64,000 nucleotides of DNA from Glandiceps talaboti (taxonomy: Eukaryota; Hemichordata; Enteropneusta; Spengelidae). The notes beneath the pieces are model-generated. The model made no database searches and was not told where the DNA came from. It saw only the letters and a program-made list of their open reading frames with translations. Shown here one piece after another: positions 20,288-33,863 of this stretch. The position numbers were made by a program, and so were the translations under genes. How positions within the stretch are numbered: the first letter of the stretch is position 1; each line of letters begins with the position of its first letter. The stretch spans positions 2,227,501 through 2,291,500 of the forward strand of contig NC_135560.1 of the NCBI RefSeq assembly GCF_964340395.1, given 5' to 3'.

Positions 20288-23200
20288 TTACAGTTCATCA
20301 TGGTCTGAGAAGTCATCTTCTGGTCTTTCTGGGTAGCCTAAATCTTTTGTTAATGATGGAAATAGCAATGCAAACTTCTCAATTGGATAGTCTAATAACT
20401 CTTGTTGTGATATAATACCATCTTTGTTGACATCCACTTCTTCCATGGCCTGGAACAACAACAACAACATCATCATCAACAACAACAACAATAACAACAA
20501 CAACAACAACAACAACATCAACAGAATAATTAACAATGACAATAAAACACAACTGATTAATATGAAACACTGTAGAATACATTAAAACAGTCTTTGAGTG
20601 CATGAGACAAATAGGTTATGTCCATATATACTGTGTTTAGGTATAACATTTTTGAATGTACCAAATGTCCATATTTGGACTGTATCTGGGTATAATATTG
20701 CTAAATGTACAATAGTCCATATTTGGACATACTGTATCAGAGTATAATATTGCCGAATGTACAATAGTCCATATTTGGACATACTGTATCTGTGTATAAC
20801 ATTGCTAAATGTACAATAGTCCATATTTGGACATACTGTATCTGTGTATAATATTGCCGAATGTACAATAGTCCATATTTGAACATACTGTATCTGTGTA
20901 TAACATTGCTAAATGTACAATAGTCCATATTTGGACATACTGTATCTGTGTATAATATTGCCGAATGTACAATAGTCCATATTTGGACATACTGTATCTG
21001 TGTATAACGTTGCCAAATGTACAATAGTCAATATTTGGACATACTGTATCAGGGTATAACATTGCTGAACGTACAATAGTCCATATTTGGACATACTCTA
21101 TCTGGGTATAACATTGCACAGTCCATATTTGGATACATTGTATCTGGGTATAACATTGCACAGTCCTTATTTGGACATATTGTATCTGGGTATAACATTG
21201 CACAGTCCATATTTGGACATATTATGTGGGATATGATGTGGATTAATGATGTGCTACAGAAAGCTTTTATTTCAAAGCTGTATACCTGACTGACAGAGTT
21301 TCATCAGCTCTTCATCTCTGCTTGTTCATTGACTATGTTCTCCCCAGAATAAATATAAGACATAGTGGCTTAAGATTTACATAATTATTTGCATGTCAAT
21401 TATATATAGTTTGCATGTGATGTTGAGGAATCAGAATTCTAAACAATTCAGTTCAAGTTGTAACTTCTCCATAGTAAAATAGGCATACCATATATAGACA
21501 CCTGGCATTCTGATAATGCATGCTTACGGTAGCCATTAATTCTTACTGTACCATTCCTACTACTAATGTAGCCATCAATTCTTACTGTACCATTCCTACT
21601 AATAAGGTAGCCATCAATTCTTACTGTACCATTCCTACTACTAAGGTAGCCATTAATTCTTACTGTACCATTCCTACTACTAAGGTAGCCATCAATTCTT
21701 ACTGTACCATTCCTACTACTAAGGTAGCCATCAATTCTTACTGTACCATTCCTACTACTAAGGTAGCCATCAATTCTTACTGTACCATTCCTACTAATAA
21801 GGTAGCCATTAATTCTTACTGTACCATTCCTACTACTAAGGTAGCCATTAATTCTTACTGTACCATTCCTACTACTAAGGTAGCCATCAATTCTTACTGT
21901 ACCATTCCTACTACTAAGGTAGCCATCAATTCTTACTGTACCATTCCTACTACTAAGGTAGCCATCAATTCTTACTGTACCATTCCTACTACTAAGGTAG
22001 CCATCAATTCTTACTGTACCATTCCTACTACTAAGGTAGCCTTCAATTCTTACTGTACAATTCCTACTACCAAGGTAGCCATCAATTCTTACTGTGCCAT
22101 TCCTACTACTAAGGTAGCCATCAAATCTTACTGACAGTACCATTCCTACTACTAAGGTAGCCATCAATTCTTACTGTACCATTCCTACTACTAAGGTAGC
22201 CATCAATTCTTACTGTACCATTCCTACTACTAAGGTAGCCATTAATTCTTACTGTACCATTCCTACTACTAAGGTAGCCATCAATTCTTACTGTACCATT
22301 CCTACTACTAAGGTAGCCATCAATTCTTACTGTACCATTCCTACTACTAAGGTAGCCATTAATTCTTACTGTACCATTCCTACTACTAAGGTAGCCATCA
22401 ATTCTTACTGTACCATTCCTACTACTAAGGTAGCCATCAATTCTTACTGTACCATTCCTACTACTAAGGTAGCCATTAATTCTTACTGTACCATTCCTAC
22501 TACTAAGGTAGCCATTAATTCTTACTGTACCATTCCTACTACTAAGGTAGCCATTAATTCTTACTGTACCATTCCTACTACTAAGGTAGCCATTAATTCT
22601 TACTGTACCATTCCTACTACTAAGGTAGCCATTAATTCTTACTGTACCATTCCTACTACTACTAAGGTAGCCATTAATTCTTACTGTACCATTCCTACTA
22701 CTAAGGTAGCCATCAATTCTTACTGTACCATTCCTACTACTAAGGTAGCCATCAATTCTTACTGTACCATTCCTACTACTAAGGTAGCCATCATTTCTTA
22801 CTGTACCATTCCTACTACTAAGGTAGCCATTAATTCTTACTTTACCATTCCTACTACTAAGGTAGCCATCAATTCTTACTGTACCATTCCTACTACTAAG
22901 GTAGCCATCAATTCTTACTGTACCATTCCTACTACTAAGGTAGCCATTAATTCTTACTGTACCATTCCTACTACTAAGGTAGCCATTAATTCTTACTGTA
23001 CCATTCCTACTACTAAGGTAGCCATCAATTCTTACTGTACCATTCCTACTACTAAGGTAGCCATCAATTCTTAATGTACCATTCCTACTACTAAGGTAGC
23101 CATCAATTCTTACTGTACCATTCCTACTACTAAGGTAGCCATCAATTCTTAATGTACCATTCCCACTACTAAGGTAGCCATCAATTCTTACTGTACCATT

Positions 23201-26200
23201 CCCACTACTAAGGTAGCCATCAATTCTTACTGTACCATTCCTACTACTAAGGTAGCCATCAATTCTTACTGTACCATTCCTACTACTAAGGTAGCCATCA
23301 ATTCTTACTGTACCATTCCTACTACTAAGGTAGCCATCAATTCTTACTGTACCATTCCCACTACTAAGGTAGCCATCAATTCTTACTGTACCATTCCTAC
23401 TACTAAGGTAGCCATCAATTCTTACTGTACCATTCCTACTACTAAGGTAGCCATCAATTCTTACTGTACCATTCCTACTACTAAGGTAGCCATCAATTCT
23501 TACTGTACCATTCCTACTACTAAGGTAGGCATCAATTCTTACTGTACCATTCCTACTACTAAGGTAGCCATTAATTCTTACTGTACCATTCCTACTACTA
23601 AGGTAGCCATCAATTCTTACTGTACCATTCCTACTACTAAGGTAGCCATTAATTCTTACTTTACCATTCCTACTACTAAGGTAGCCATTAATTCTTACTT
23701 TACCATTCCTACTACTAAGGTAGCCATTAATTCTTACTGTACCATTCCTACTACTAAGGTAGCCATTAATTCTTACTTTACCATTCCTACTACTAAGGTA
23801 GCCATTAATTCTTACTGTACCATTCCTACTACTAAGGTAGCCATTAATTCTTACTGTACCATTCCTACTACTAAGGTAGCCATTAATTCTTACTTTACCA
23901 TTCCTACTACTAAGGTAGCCATCAATTCTTACTGTACCATCATAATTAGTTTCACACAATCATGAATATTAGGTTATTTAAATCACCTTACATGTTGAAA
24001 GCATGACAATACATGGCCCCAATGATTAGTGATTGGATTTTATGTCTGTATTTTTTGAGGATAAATTTAATTATAAACATTGCAGAAATATTAAATGGCA
24101 ACTATAACATTGCAGAAATAATAAATGGCAACTATAACATTGTTTATGATGTCAATTAAGGTACTATTGTTAACTGAAAATGAACTCATTGCATTTGAAC
24201 ACATCAAATTACTACCAAATCTTTTACAACTTCCAATGACAATTGACTTTTACTTTCCAAATTTCAATGTTCCTATTACTTGATTGAAATTTGTAACCAA
24301 ATAGGATGGAAGACTTTTATTTTTGATACATGTCCTAAATGCTTCCATGTTTTTATTTGTATCCAGTTCATGCAAGTTGCATCTGCCAACACAATGCCAA
24401 TTTGTTGACATTGTAACCCTCCCTATTTAACACCGTAATAGTTTAAAAATACATTTAATTGTCACTTGTTCAACAACTGGATTGCACTTCTAGTGTATAT
24501 GAATCTGTGGTGTCTTGTCATTACATTGTTATTGATCAGCTGTTCAATTCCAATCTGTCAAATACAAAGGATAAAAGGAAAGGAGGAATTTAAAGTGAGA
24601 GTAGGAGCTCAAAGTGAGCATGTACAATGTATGGAGCTCAGTGGAGTGAGTGTGGGCCTACTATGCTAAAATGGCCTGGGGAGATCACTGATCCATCTTC
24701 CTCATTATACTGTGATTTCCATACACATTTGTTCCTCACCTGTCTAGCCTCTTCTTCGTCACCATCTCCCAATCTAATGTACTCTAACAAGTCAGCTTCT
24801 GTAATTTCTTCTTTTCCAACACCATAGAAATAATCAAACATTTCTCCTCTGTGGTAGGGATATTAAATAAATGTACAATTTTGATATGAATGATGCCTGG
24901 ATAATGCAAATATGTTAGCAGGTTACATATAGAGTATGTAGTATGTACATGTAGTACCAATATTATCACTGTTTGTACACTTAGAGTAAAAAAAAAATCC
25001 AGGGTTTCCTGGGGTTTTCATCAGTTTTCCAGGGGTATTCATATTGATTCGGGTCATTTTCCAGGGGTGTTGACCATCAAAATTTATTTTATTGAATGAT
25101 ATCTAATTCTCTGTCATGGACGAGAAGTAATTAACAATGGCTCTCATAATATGTCACAAAACATTTAAAGAAAGTCAACACTATGAAGTTGTTGGTTTAA
25201 AAACATCATAGCCATTAGATTAATATTGTGTATTTTCAATGGAAAATGAAAATGAAAAGTCATTAGCCACAAACTTTAAACATTGAAAGTATCAATTTGT
25301 TTGTCTATATATATATACATCTCTTAATCACTGCTTCGTTGTCTTATTATTTTAGTCCTATGAGTCAATACTATGATACTAGACTTTACCGCCATCAAAA
25401 TTTTGACTATCATGTTCACTCACTAGTGCATCTTTTAATCTTTTAGGTGCTAAAAATATAAATATACATTGTAGGTTTAAATAAGATTATCCCTACCAAC
25501 ATTAAATCAACCAATTAATCACAATATTTCAAACTACATTTCTTTGCGCAATACATTAATCAAGTATAACTTTTATCATGTTTTATTGCATCAATTTTCC
25601 TGCACATTGAAATCGACTCAGTCATGTACATCTCTGTTTTCACTCTGAGATGAACAGAGAGACTTCTGTTCTATCCCCTAAGTAGTAGTTACATCCAGCT
25701 GTAGCATTGATCATGTAATATTTGCGTCACAGGATTCATCAGTCTAATTTAGACACATTCGGTAAAACAAATAAAAAATAACATATGTCTCTCAATATTA
25801 TATGGTTTGACCTGAATATACAAATGTATTTAAAAAGTCACCTAAAGTGGATTTTTTCCAAAGAAATGCATCATTTTACACAACAAAATTATGGGCTGTG
25901 AATAACTGAATACGTTCATCACTTGTGTCGCAAATGTTTCTGCATGGTGCTACATGTGGCCAAATGTTATAGTATTTTATGTCATCGACTATCTTTTTTA
26001 TAAAGGTAAGTTCAATGTAATGTAAAATTTGAATGAGAATAGAGAGTTTGAGTGGCTTTTACATGATCAATTCTATGTTTGCTAACTGAATTTACCATAT
26101 ACAGAATCATGGTGACTTTATTTGAAATTAGGATTTTTTTGGACATTTACATTATATATTTCTTGTTTTTATTTGATTATGGTGTTCCAAGGCATAATTC

Positions 26201-29200
26201 TGTGAAATACAGCCAATAGAAATCACTAGACACTTGTAATACTCAATATGGCTGCTGATCTCACTAACTATTATACTACAGTACACTGTACCATTGACAT
26301 AAATTCCGAAGAAAATAGAACTTGATTTCGGAGCAGTTTCATGTAATCGACATCTCATTTGTAAATTTACTAGCAATACTAATAACCAAGAAGTGAATTT
26401 TTGCTATCTTTTGCTCTCTTTTTCAGGAATGAATACTGTGGAAGGATGTGATCCTGCTATTGCAAACACTTGCTTAAATTTCAAAAGTAAAAACACAAAA
26501 ACAGAAATTAAAAAACAAAGAAAAAAACACACCCATAATACACATGTTCTTCGCATACATACACACACACACACAAAGTTTCCTCTCAATGATTTTCTTT
26601 TTAAAAAGGGAAGTAAGTTGAATAAAATCAATGATTCAATATAATTTTGAGTGCATTTCATTTTGTACACTCACTTGTCCCCTAACTGTACTGTGTGTTG
26701 ACATTAATGGAAGACGCCATGTGGTTTTGTTGATATTCAAAGTGCATGCCCACCAAAGTACTAGAGTAACGCGCTACCTGACTGGTAGTGTGGATCACTG
26801 CAGTAGAATATAAATAGAATACGGCGGACTGGGACGTATAATGTGTAATGCATGTCTATGTATGCTGTGTATGTATGCTGTGGTGTACCGATTGAGTAGC
26901 GCCCCAACGGTCATATAAATTATCTGTCTTGTCGGTCGCGCGATCGTGAGCTCGAATGATTCGAATCTTTGCAACCGTCCATAAAAGTACTGGATTTTGA
27001 AAATTCAATCTCCACGAGCTCGGCATTTGCTCAATTTGCTCATTTGCTAAAAATGAGGGGTAGGACACTTTGGTGTTCTTTTTCGTCGTATGCGTGGAAC
27101 CACATCGCCCTCACTCACGGACGCTTTCTGTTTCGGGCAAACTGATGAGTATATGTTTAATCTGTCAAATGATATTATTACGTTTTCTCCTTCATTCAAA
27201 GTGTATATTTTGAAGAGACACAGATGTGACGACTACTGTTTAATGATTATTTTTACGTAATTTTATGAAAATAATATAGACCGGAATCAACTGTGTGTTC
27301 GAGCCTATCGCAACTCTTCGCACCAAATATTGATTAAACCAACATATTATTAATTGCGTTTTTGTTTATTTCCCCCACAACAGCAGCGATGTCTTCGGAG
27401 CTTCATTTCAAATAATGTGCTGTTTCGGCTATCTGTTTTAATGTCCCGTAAACTCCACAATGTACTGCAGCATGCGAAATATATATCTCACCACAAGAGG
27501 GCAGCAGGTGATATCGAACTTCGAGAGAAAATTCATGGGTCACATGTTCGATTTGAAGCATCCTGATTGGTTTATTCGATGCCACGTCCTACCCCTCTGT
27601 ATTACATGTTTAAGCAAGGAATGCGTTTGGAGCTCGAGCATGGCAAGCAGCGTGTCACTCGTCAGCTGTCACGAGAGAACTAAGCGTCGATTTTGCACCA
27701 TGATCATGTTCCATTAATGCTGGTAACAGATAAAGCATTACAGACTAAATCTATCCGTATACTTTCTTTTCCTTTATTCTTTTTTGAAGTCTTCCATATT
27801 TATATAAACTTTTTCTGCAATTATTAAAAATGTTTCATTTTTCAAAAGACCAGAAAGTGTACAAGTACATATGTACAATCATTTCTGGCCTCATACCCAA
27901 AATAACAAATATGTGTAGATGTGTATAATGAGTTCATTAAAATAAACAAGTAAGTATGTAAATGTGACGCATAGCTAACTTGGACCTTTGTTACCTGTAT
28001 CACATCATTATTATTCTCGGGTTTCACCAGAATTGTTGCCTCATGCCCCTGGTCCAACTTGAAGTGAATTAATGGATTCAATTTATAAACTGTAAAAGTT
28101 CCTAATCAGTCAGACTGTGTGGTGCATGTGATAACATTGGAAAATATTGCCAAAGATATGATTGACTCACCTAAACTGTTCATTACTGTTGCCAAAAGTA
28201 AGATCTGACAATGATCCAAATGCTGGTAGTTCTACATCTTGACAATTATCTTGACTAAACTTCCATAAGTGAGCAAACCAAATATTGACAGCCAAGTTTC
28301 TTCCAGATGAAGTGACTTGGTGAAACCACCTAAATGTATAGCAAGAAATGGTGTTATTTTACAATGAAGTGACTTGGTGAAATCACCTATATGTATAGCA
28401 AGAAATGGCGTTATTTTACAATGAAGTGACTTGGTGAAAACACCTATATGTATAGCAAGAAATGGCGTTATTTTACAATGAAGTGACTTGGTGAAATCAC
28501 CTATATGTATAGCAAGAAATGGCGTTATTTTACAATGAAGTGACTTGGTGAAATCACCTACATGTATAGCAAGAAATGGCGTTATTTTACAATGAAGTGA
28601 CTTGGTGAAACCACCTATATGTATAGCAAGAAATGGTGTTATTTTACAATGAAGTGACTTGGTGAAACCACCTATATGTATAGCAAGAAATGGTGTTATT
28701 TTACAATGAAGTGACTTGGTGAAATCACCTATATGTATAGCAAGAAATGGCGTTATTTTACAATGAAGTGACTTGGTGAAATCACCTATATGTATAGCAA
28801 GAAATGGCGTTATTTTACACTGCTTTCACTTAAACTTTGAAAGATGAAATATTGTGACATATTGATAACTTGTTCTGATGCATTACCATAGACTTGGCTA
28901 TACTATAACTCATTCATAACTCATAACATTTCTGCTGACATAGTTAGATTCATAATCTGAATGTTATGACAAATATGGCAGCCATTCAGGTGATCTATCA
29001 TGAAGTTCATGAAATAAGTGATGTACATGAACATATTGGACTACAGTATTACACATTTGTGCCAGGTTTGATTGAAATTGACATGTGTCACAAAGTCCAA
29101 CACAGATGACACTATAGTGCCCAGCCGGCCCTGCATTGAATGGTGTTTTACTAAATCCTACCACACATTGATAACTGACATAATTATTCAGTGTTAAAGT

Positions 29201-32200
29201 CATTTTTTATCACTTGTACATGTAGAAAGTAGAATGGTTACAATGGGGTGAAATGAATGGGTGTGGCTGTTGTCTAATATTAAACACTACTCTTGAATTC
29301 AGCACATGCATGTCAGATGTGTTCATATACACTTTGACTGACCGTGAACATAGGGGGTCAGGATTAAGGTCAAGGTCTCATTAGAAAGCTCAATGTGGAT
29401 AATATGGACACTTAAACGAGGTCCCATCTGTCAAGCTTCCAGAATTTGAGAACAAAATCTGAATTTTTGCAATTCGGCCATTATTGCAAATGTTGTCAAA
29501 CAAGTGATATGCATAGGCTGATTATAGCATCTGACATTTGTGCCAGGTTTGGTTGAAATCAGCCCATGCGCATATGCATGTCTGAGATACAGGTGATATT
29601 GGATGGATAGATGGATGGACAGAACCCAACAATTTTTAACAGTAGTCTCCTCCAGGCTTCACCTTTTGGGGACTAAAAAATCAAAACTGGATCACTGAAC
29701 AAACAGACATTGGGCAATGTGTGTCATGCCGTGATATGGAAAATTATTGCATAGGTTTGATGCACATGCTCTCCATTGGATTACATAGGAATAGATACTT
29801 GGTACATGATAAACAAACTCACTTGTATGGAATAAAAATACAGTGTGATACTAAGTATATGATAAACATACTCACTTGTATGGAATAAACATACAGTCTG
29901 ATGGTTTCATTTTGGCTGAGTACCAGGGTACATCTTGTAAACCAGGATATTTTGTCATGTCTACTTTGTCAACATCAACTTCACAGAAATTCCCACTGGG
30001 ATTATCAATGTCAATATGGTCTGATTCTTTCTAAATATGTGAAAATATGGATAAAAACATTGTTATGTGACTTAACTACACACAACTGACTTTCAGTCAG
30101 TATTATGGTATTTAAACCACCTGTCATACTTAGCTGTGTACTGTCATTCCTAGTACTGTACTGTCATTCCCATCACTGTACTGTCATTCCTATCACTTTA
30201 CTGCCATTCCTATCACTGTACTGTCATTCCCATCACTGTACTGTCATTCCTATCACTGTACTGTCATTCCTATCACTGTACTGTCATTCCTATCACTGTA
30301 CTGTCATTCCCATCACTGTACTGTCATTCCTATCACTTTACTGCCATTCCTATCACTGTACTGTCATTCCCATCACTGTACTGTCATTCCTATCACTGTA
30401 CTGTTATTCCTATCACTGCACTGTCATTCCTATCACTTTACTGCCATTCCTATCACTGTACTGTCATTCCTAGTACTGTACTGTCATTCCTATCACTGTA
30501 CTGTCATTCCTATCACTTTACTGCCATTCCTATCACTGTACTGTCATTCCTAGTACTGTACTGTCATTCCCATCACTGCACTGTCATTCCTATCACTTTA
30601 CTGCCATTCCTATCACTGCACTGTCATTCCCATCACTGTACTGTCATTCCCATCACTGTACTGTCATTCCTATCACTGTACTGTCATTCCTATCACTGTA
30701 CTGTCATTCCTAGTACTGTACTGTCATTCCCATCACTGTACTGTCATTCCTATCACTGTACTGTCATTCCTAGTACTGTACTGTCATTCCTATCACTGTA
30801 CTGTCATTCCTATCACTGTACTGTCATTCCTATCACTGTACTGTCATTCCTATCACTTTACTGCCATTCCTATCACTGTACTGTCATTCCCATCACTGTA
30901 CTGTCATTCCCATCACTGTACTGTCATTCCTATCACTGTACTATCATTCCTAGTACTGTACTGTCATTCCCATCACTGTACTGTCATTCCTATCACTGTA
31001 CTGTCATTCCCATCACTGTACTGTCATTCCTATCACTGTACTGTCATTCCTATCACTGCACTGTCATTCCTATCACTGTACTGTCATTCCCATCACTGTA
31101 CTGTCATTCCCATCACTGTACTGTCATTCCTATCACTGTACTGTCATTCCCATCACTGTACTGTCATTCCCATCACTGTACTGTCATTCCTATCACTGTA
31201 CTGTCATTCCCATCACTGTACTGTCATTCCCATCACTGTACTGTCATTCCCATCACTGTACTGTCATTCCCATCACTGTACTGTCATTCCTATCACTGTA
31301 CTGTTATTCCTATCACTGCACTGTCATTCCTATCACTGTACTGTTATTCCTATCACTGCACTGTTATTCCTATCACTGCACTGTCATTCCTATCACTGCA
31401 CTGCCATTCCTATCACTGCACTGTCATTCCTATCACTGTACTGTCATTCCTATCACTGTACTGTCATTCCCATCACTGTATTGTCATTCCCATCACTGTA
31501 CTGTCATTCCCATCACTGTACTGTCATTCCTATCACTGTACTGTCATTCCTATCACTGTACTGTCATTCCCATCACTGTACTGTCATTCCCATCACTGTA
31601 CTGTTATTCCCATCACTGTACTGTTATTCCTATCACTGTACTGTTATTCCTATCACTGTACTGTCATTCCCATCACTGTACTGTCATTCCCATCACTGTA
31701 CTGTCATTCCTATCACTGTACTATCATTCCTATCACTGTACTGTCATTCCCATCACTGTACTGTTATTCCCATCACTGTACTGTCATTCCTATCACTGTA
31801 TTGTCATTCCTATCACTGCACTGTCATTCCTATCACTGTACTGTCATTCCTATCACTGTACTGTCATTCCCATCACTGTACTGTCATTCCCATCACTGTA
31901 CTGTTATTCCCATCACTGTACTGTTATTCCTATCACTGTACTGTTATTCCTATCACTGTACTGTCATTCCCATCACTGTACTGTCATTCCCATCACTGTA
32001 CTGTCATTCCTATCACTGTACTATCATTCCTATCACTGTACTGTCATTCCCATCACTGTACTGTTATTCCCATCACTGTACTGTCATTCCTATCACTGTA
32101 TTGTCATTCCTATCACTGCACTGTCATTCCTATCACTGTACTGTCATTCCCATCACTGCACTGTCATTCCTATCACTGTACTGTCATTCCTATCACTGCA

Positions 32201-33802
32201 CTGTCATTCCCATCACTGTACTGTCATTCCCATCACTGTACTGTCATTCCTATCACTGTACTGTCATTCCCATCACTGTACTGTTATTCCTATCACTGTA
32301 CTGTCATTCCCATCACTGTACTGTCATTCCCATCACTGTACTGTCATTCCTATCACTGCACTGTCATTCCCATCACTGTACTGTTATTCCTATCACTGTA
32401 CTGTTATTCCTATCACTGTACTGTCATTCCTATCACTGTACTGTCATTCCCATCACTGTACTGTTATTCCTATCACTGCACTGTCCTTCCTATCACTGTA
32501 CTGTCATTCATATACCTACTTATGGTAAACACAACTGTCCTGCTCAGAGAGAAGATTCAGACTTAAAGTTTCTGATCATTTCTTGATCAACACCCACTGA
32601 AGGAAATATTCCAACACGCAAAGGGTGATATCAAGTCAGTCGTTTGACTTATCATCATTGCAGAACAGTTAGTTTTCTACAAGTCTTCAGTGCAAAAGAT
32701 GGAGAAAGGGTACAAATTTTGTGATTGTACAAACAATAACAAACAGTTTACAGATTATAAAAAGGTTTTGCAATTTCTTTGAGTTACAAACAAAGACTTG
32801 GTATATGTTATTTCACATTGTTTTTTCAAGTAGAATAACATATAGTAAAGATGTTTTATAAATCAAAATTCTAAAACAAATACTGAATTCTATGACAGAA
32901 CCCCATGATATGTGAGCGCAAGTGTGGCATACTCGAGGTATTTGCATGAGTACTTGCAGTGTTGTTTGCACCTGGACTTTCATGAGCATATAGCAAGTTC
33001 AGCAGAAACACTGCAAGCACGAGTGCAAATACCCTGAGTACCCACACAGGCACTCATGGGGCAGGAGGTTCTGTTACTATTACATACATGTATGTTTATC
33101 TGACATGGCAAACTTCCATAAAAATCATACAGCGTGATCACGCAGTTTTGTGTTTAGCGGATGACTGCATCCTCATTTGCGTATCATTTGCATGCAGGTA
33201 GGCAATAATGTTTTCGATATTGTACTGCTGTGAAAATACCACTAGTATGATTTCACACCAGTGCAAATAATCTCTGGTATATATGTAATAATAATCCACA
33301 TGACCACATTCAAACAGTATCACTAAAAGTGAATACATTCATGTTGTCCAATACCACATTCAATTAGTACATTATGTACATGTTAATCTCCTTAATTTAT
33401 TCAAAAATTAAACCATGAATATGTTGCTGTTACATGGTCATTAGAGCATCCCATATAAACATGTGATTGAAGAAATTAGTTTTGGACAGATGTCAGTAAG
33501 AGAAAGTCTGATGACAACTTACATGTATCTATACATTTCTTCTGACAGTATATGAAATTAATGTTAGCATGTCTCCCATACTCCCATACCATGTCTTTAT
33601 AGTCCTAAACGTTGGACTTAATTCTCAACTCTGGCATTATTACCAAAATCTATAGCCCAAAATGTTGGACTTACAATATGCAACATCAATAGGCTCTTGC
33701 TATGGGCATGGCCTTGTTGCTAGGCATATTTGCATACATTTTTGGACTCTTTATTCACTTACCTACCCATCCTTGTTCTTATCTTTGTAATATGTGTAAC
33801 CA

Positions 33803-33863
<61 letters not shown>

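Noticed and set aside
27354-27717. Overlapping open frames of 60-85 codons in a slightly GC-richer patch of JmjC intron 5
   Set aside because: No domain, start context or splice sites; frames on both strands overlap.
31481-32586. 361- and 261-codon open frames of SLYCHSYHCTVIPITV type
   Set aside because: They arise from the 20 bp satellite (60 bp = 20 codons); variants fall at arbitrary codon positions.
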